From Halodesulfovibrio sp. MK-HDV (GTDB taxonomy: Bacteria > Desulfobacterota > Desulfovibrionia > Desulfovibrionales > Desulfovibrionaceae), in contig NZ_WYDS01000010.1 in NCBI RefSeq assembly GCF_009914765.1, positions 81,061 to 145,060 of the forward strand: 64,000 nt of DNA. The letters are read 5' to 3'. Numbering within the stretch: position 1 is the first letter of the stretch; each line of letters begins with the position of its first letter. The notes under the pieces are model-generated. The model was not told the origin of the DNA. It saw only the letters and a program-made list of their open reading frames with translations, and made no database searches. Position numbers and translations under genes: made by a program. This document shows positions 63,519 to 64,000 of the stretch, piece by piece.

Positions 63519-63840
63519 ACAACTCAACGTAATCAATTTCTTCTTAATCCAAAGAACTGGAAATGCAATTGTCAGAGCCCAACTGCCTATTCAGACACAA
63601 ATACTGAGAATAAAGTAAAAAGGAAGAGGAAGACACAACCAAACTCCGCTTTACAGGCATGGACACTTTTTGATTTCATAGAATAGTTTGGCCAGCGGCG
63701 TGCCGCCTTGAACCATAATTACTCAAATAGCTTCTGCTTCGGCACAGCCTCAGACAAAAGCCTCGGCGTGCGCAAGAAACGTGGTTTTTGCTTGCCTCGC
63801 GCCCGACGGGCGCTCTTCGGCTTCGCCGCGGCTCTTATCG

Positions 63841-63857
63841 CCTGTGGGAAAGCAGGT
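63841..63857 (+). repeat. Inverted near-copy of the 5S rRNA 3' end
   Basis: CCTGTGGGAAAGCAGGT matches the 5S rRNA sequence, reading on the opposite strand, in 16 of 17 bases (complement of 63929-63945). It lies just past the rRNA terminator. Confidence 0.75.
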
Positions 63858-63871
63858 TGAGCTATACAAAC

Positions 63872-63911
63872 AAAAAAAGCCCGTTAGCTATAAAGCTAAC
63901 GGGCTTTTTGA
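63872..63911 (-). terminator. Terminator of the rRNA operon
   Basis: AAAAAGCCCGTTAGC (63874-63888) pairs with GCTAACGGGCTTTTT (63895-63909) around TATAAA; it is 10 bases beyond the 5S 3' end. Confidence 0.92.
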
Positions 63912-63918
63912 AATAAAT

Positions 63919-64000
63919 CTTGGCAGCGACCTACTTTCCCACAGGCTCCCCTGCAGTATCATCGGCGATGGTTGGCTTGACTTCCGAGTTCGGAATGGGA
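63919..64000 (-). rRNA. rrf: 5S ribosomal RNA, 3' part (gene runs off the window)
   Basis: The - strand reads TCCCATTCCGAACTCGGAAG at the window edge, then TCAAGCC, and ends GGGAAAGTAGGTCGCTGCC, which are typical bacterial 5S rRNA loop B/C and helix V/I sequences. The 5' part lies beyond 64000, with 23S and 16S rRNA expected farther on. Confidence 0.95.

Noticed and set aside
63474..63686. 70-codon + strand frame beginning in a terminator hairpin
   Set aside because: Starts inside a strong hairpin, lacks a ribosome-binding site and has low-complexity Lys/Thr/Asn composition.
63519..63840. tRNA gene near the rRNA end
   Set aside because: No cloverleaf with a T-loop GTTCRAAT-type element was seen.

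Overview
The window looks like chromosome of a marine member of the Desulfovibrionaceae (sulfate-reducing Desulfobacterota), most like Halodesulfovibrio. The reasons are moderate-to-low GC, a small siroheme sulfite reductase of the assimilatory type, a two-CW cysteine module in a sensor kinase, a dnaA next to thyX and ruvBA, many universal stress proteins, and interspersed GC-rich intergenic repeats containing CCTCCGGCGG. The genus is an inference from protein style; no 16S rRNA gene is present to confirm it. A partial 5S rRNA gene at the right edge shows that an rRNA operon enters from that side, reading leftwards.

Layout. 67-7425: a signalling locus of five genes on the + strand: PhnD-like lipoprotein, HAMP/two-CW/PAS histidine kinase, single-domain response regulator, PEP-synthase-like ATP-grasp/His-domain protein, and a dual-specificity phosphatase fused to a YkgJ cysteine cluster. 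7840-12041: small sulfite reductase, Ada/AlkA-type DNA repair fusion, PEP mutase/isocitrate lyase-family enzyme, isoaspartyl peptidase. 12451-15849: glycogen synthesis (glgA-glgB). 15964-20494: Nudix hydrolase, threonylcarbamoyl-AMP synthase, rlmH, rsmG, fabD. 20960-27312: argS, a SPOR protein and a complete mlaEFDCA lipid-transport operon. 27480-31778: two cupins, a split LysO-type exporter behind tandem CRP-like sites, and a polar amino-acid ABC transporter whose signal peptide is frameshifted at an A9 tract. 32092-37682: disulfide-type oxidoreductase, thiol peroxidase, tex. 37845-40208: acyl-CoA synthetase with an XRE-cupin regulator. 40450-48755, all on the - strand: dnaA with a candidate origin, thyX, ruvB, ruvA, ruvC, yebC, rlmE, a DEDD exonuclease and creA. 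48976-61737: universal stress proteins, CsaA-like protein, DMT exporter, AraC and LysR regulators, a divergent GAPDH, nitroreductase, metF, a phosphodiester glycosidase-like protein, FmdB, a CDF transporter and a ThiF-like protein. 61738-63918: about 2.2 kb without a convincing gene.

How genes work together. mlaEFDCA forms a retrograde phospholipid system (inner-membrane EFD, periplasmic C, outer-membrane A). glgA and glgB elongate and branch glycogen. ruvABC resolve Holliday junctions. The 29437-31778 genes form one amino-acid importer, with a terminator-like hairpin after the binding-protein gene. The first five genes may couple periplasmic ligand sensing to a non-catalytic-looking PEP-synthase relative and a phosphatase; that coupling is inferred from order only.

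Most notable non-coding signals: four decayed tandem units of about 250-285 bp at 62350-63400; a 13.5-copy GGTCTT array at 62217-62297; a segment complementary to the 5S rRNA 3' end just beyond the rRNA terminator; an approximately 135-bp imperfect palindrome before argS; two interspersed repeat families; and a hairpin carrying a ribosome-binding site before the DMT exporter. I did not find CRISPR arrays, insertion sequences, prophage or an obvious defence island.
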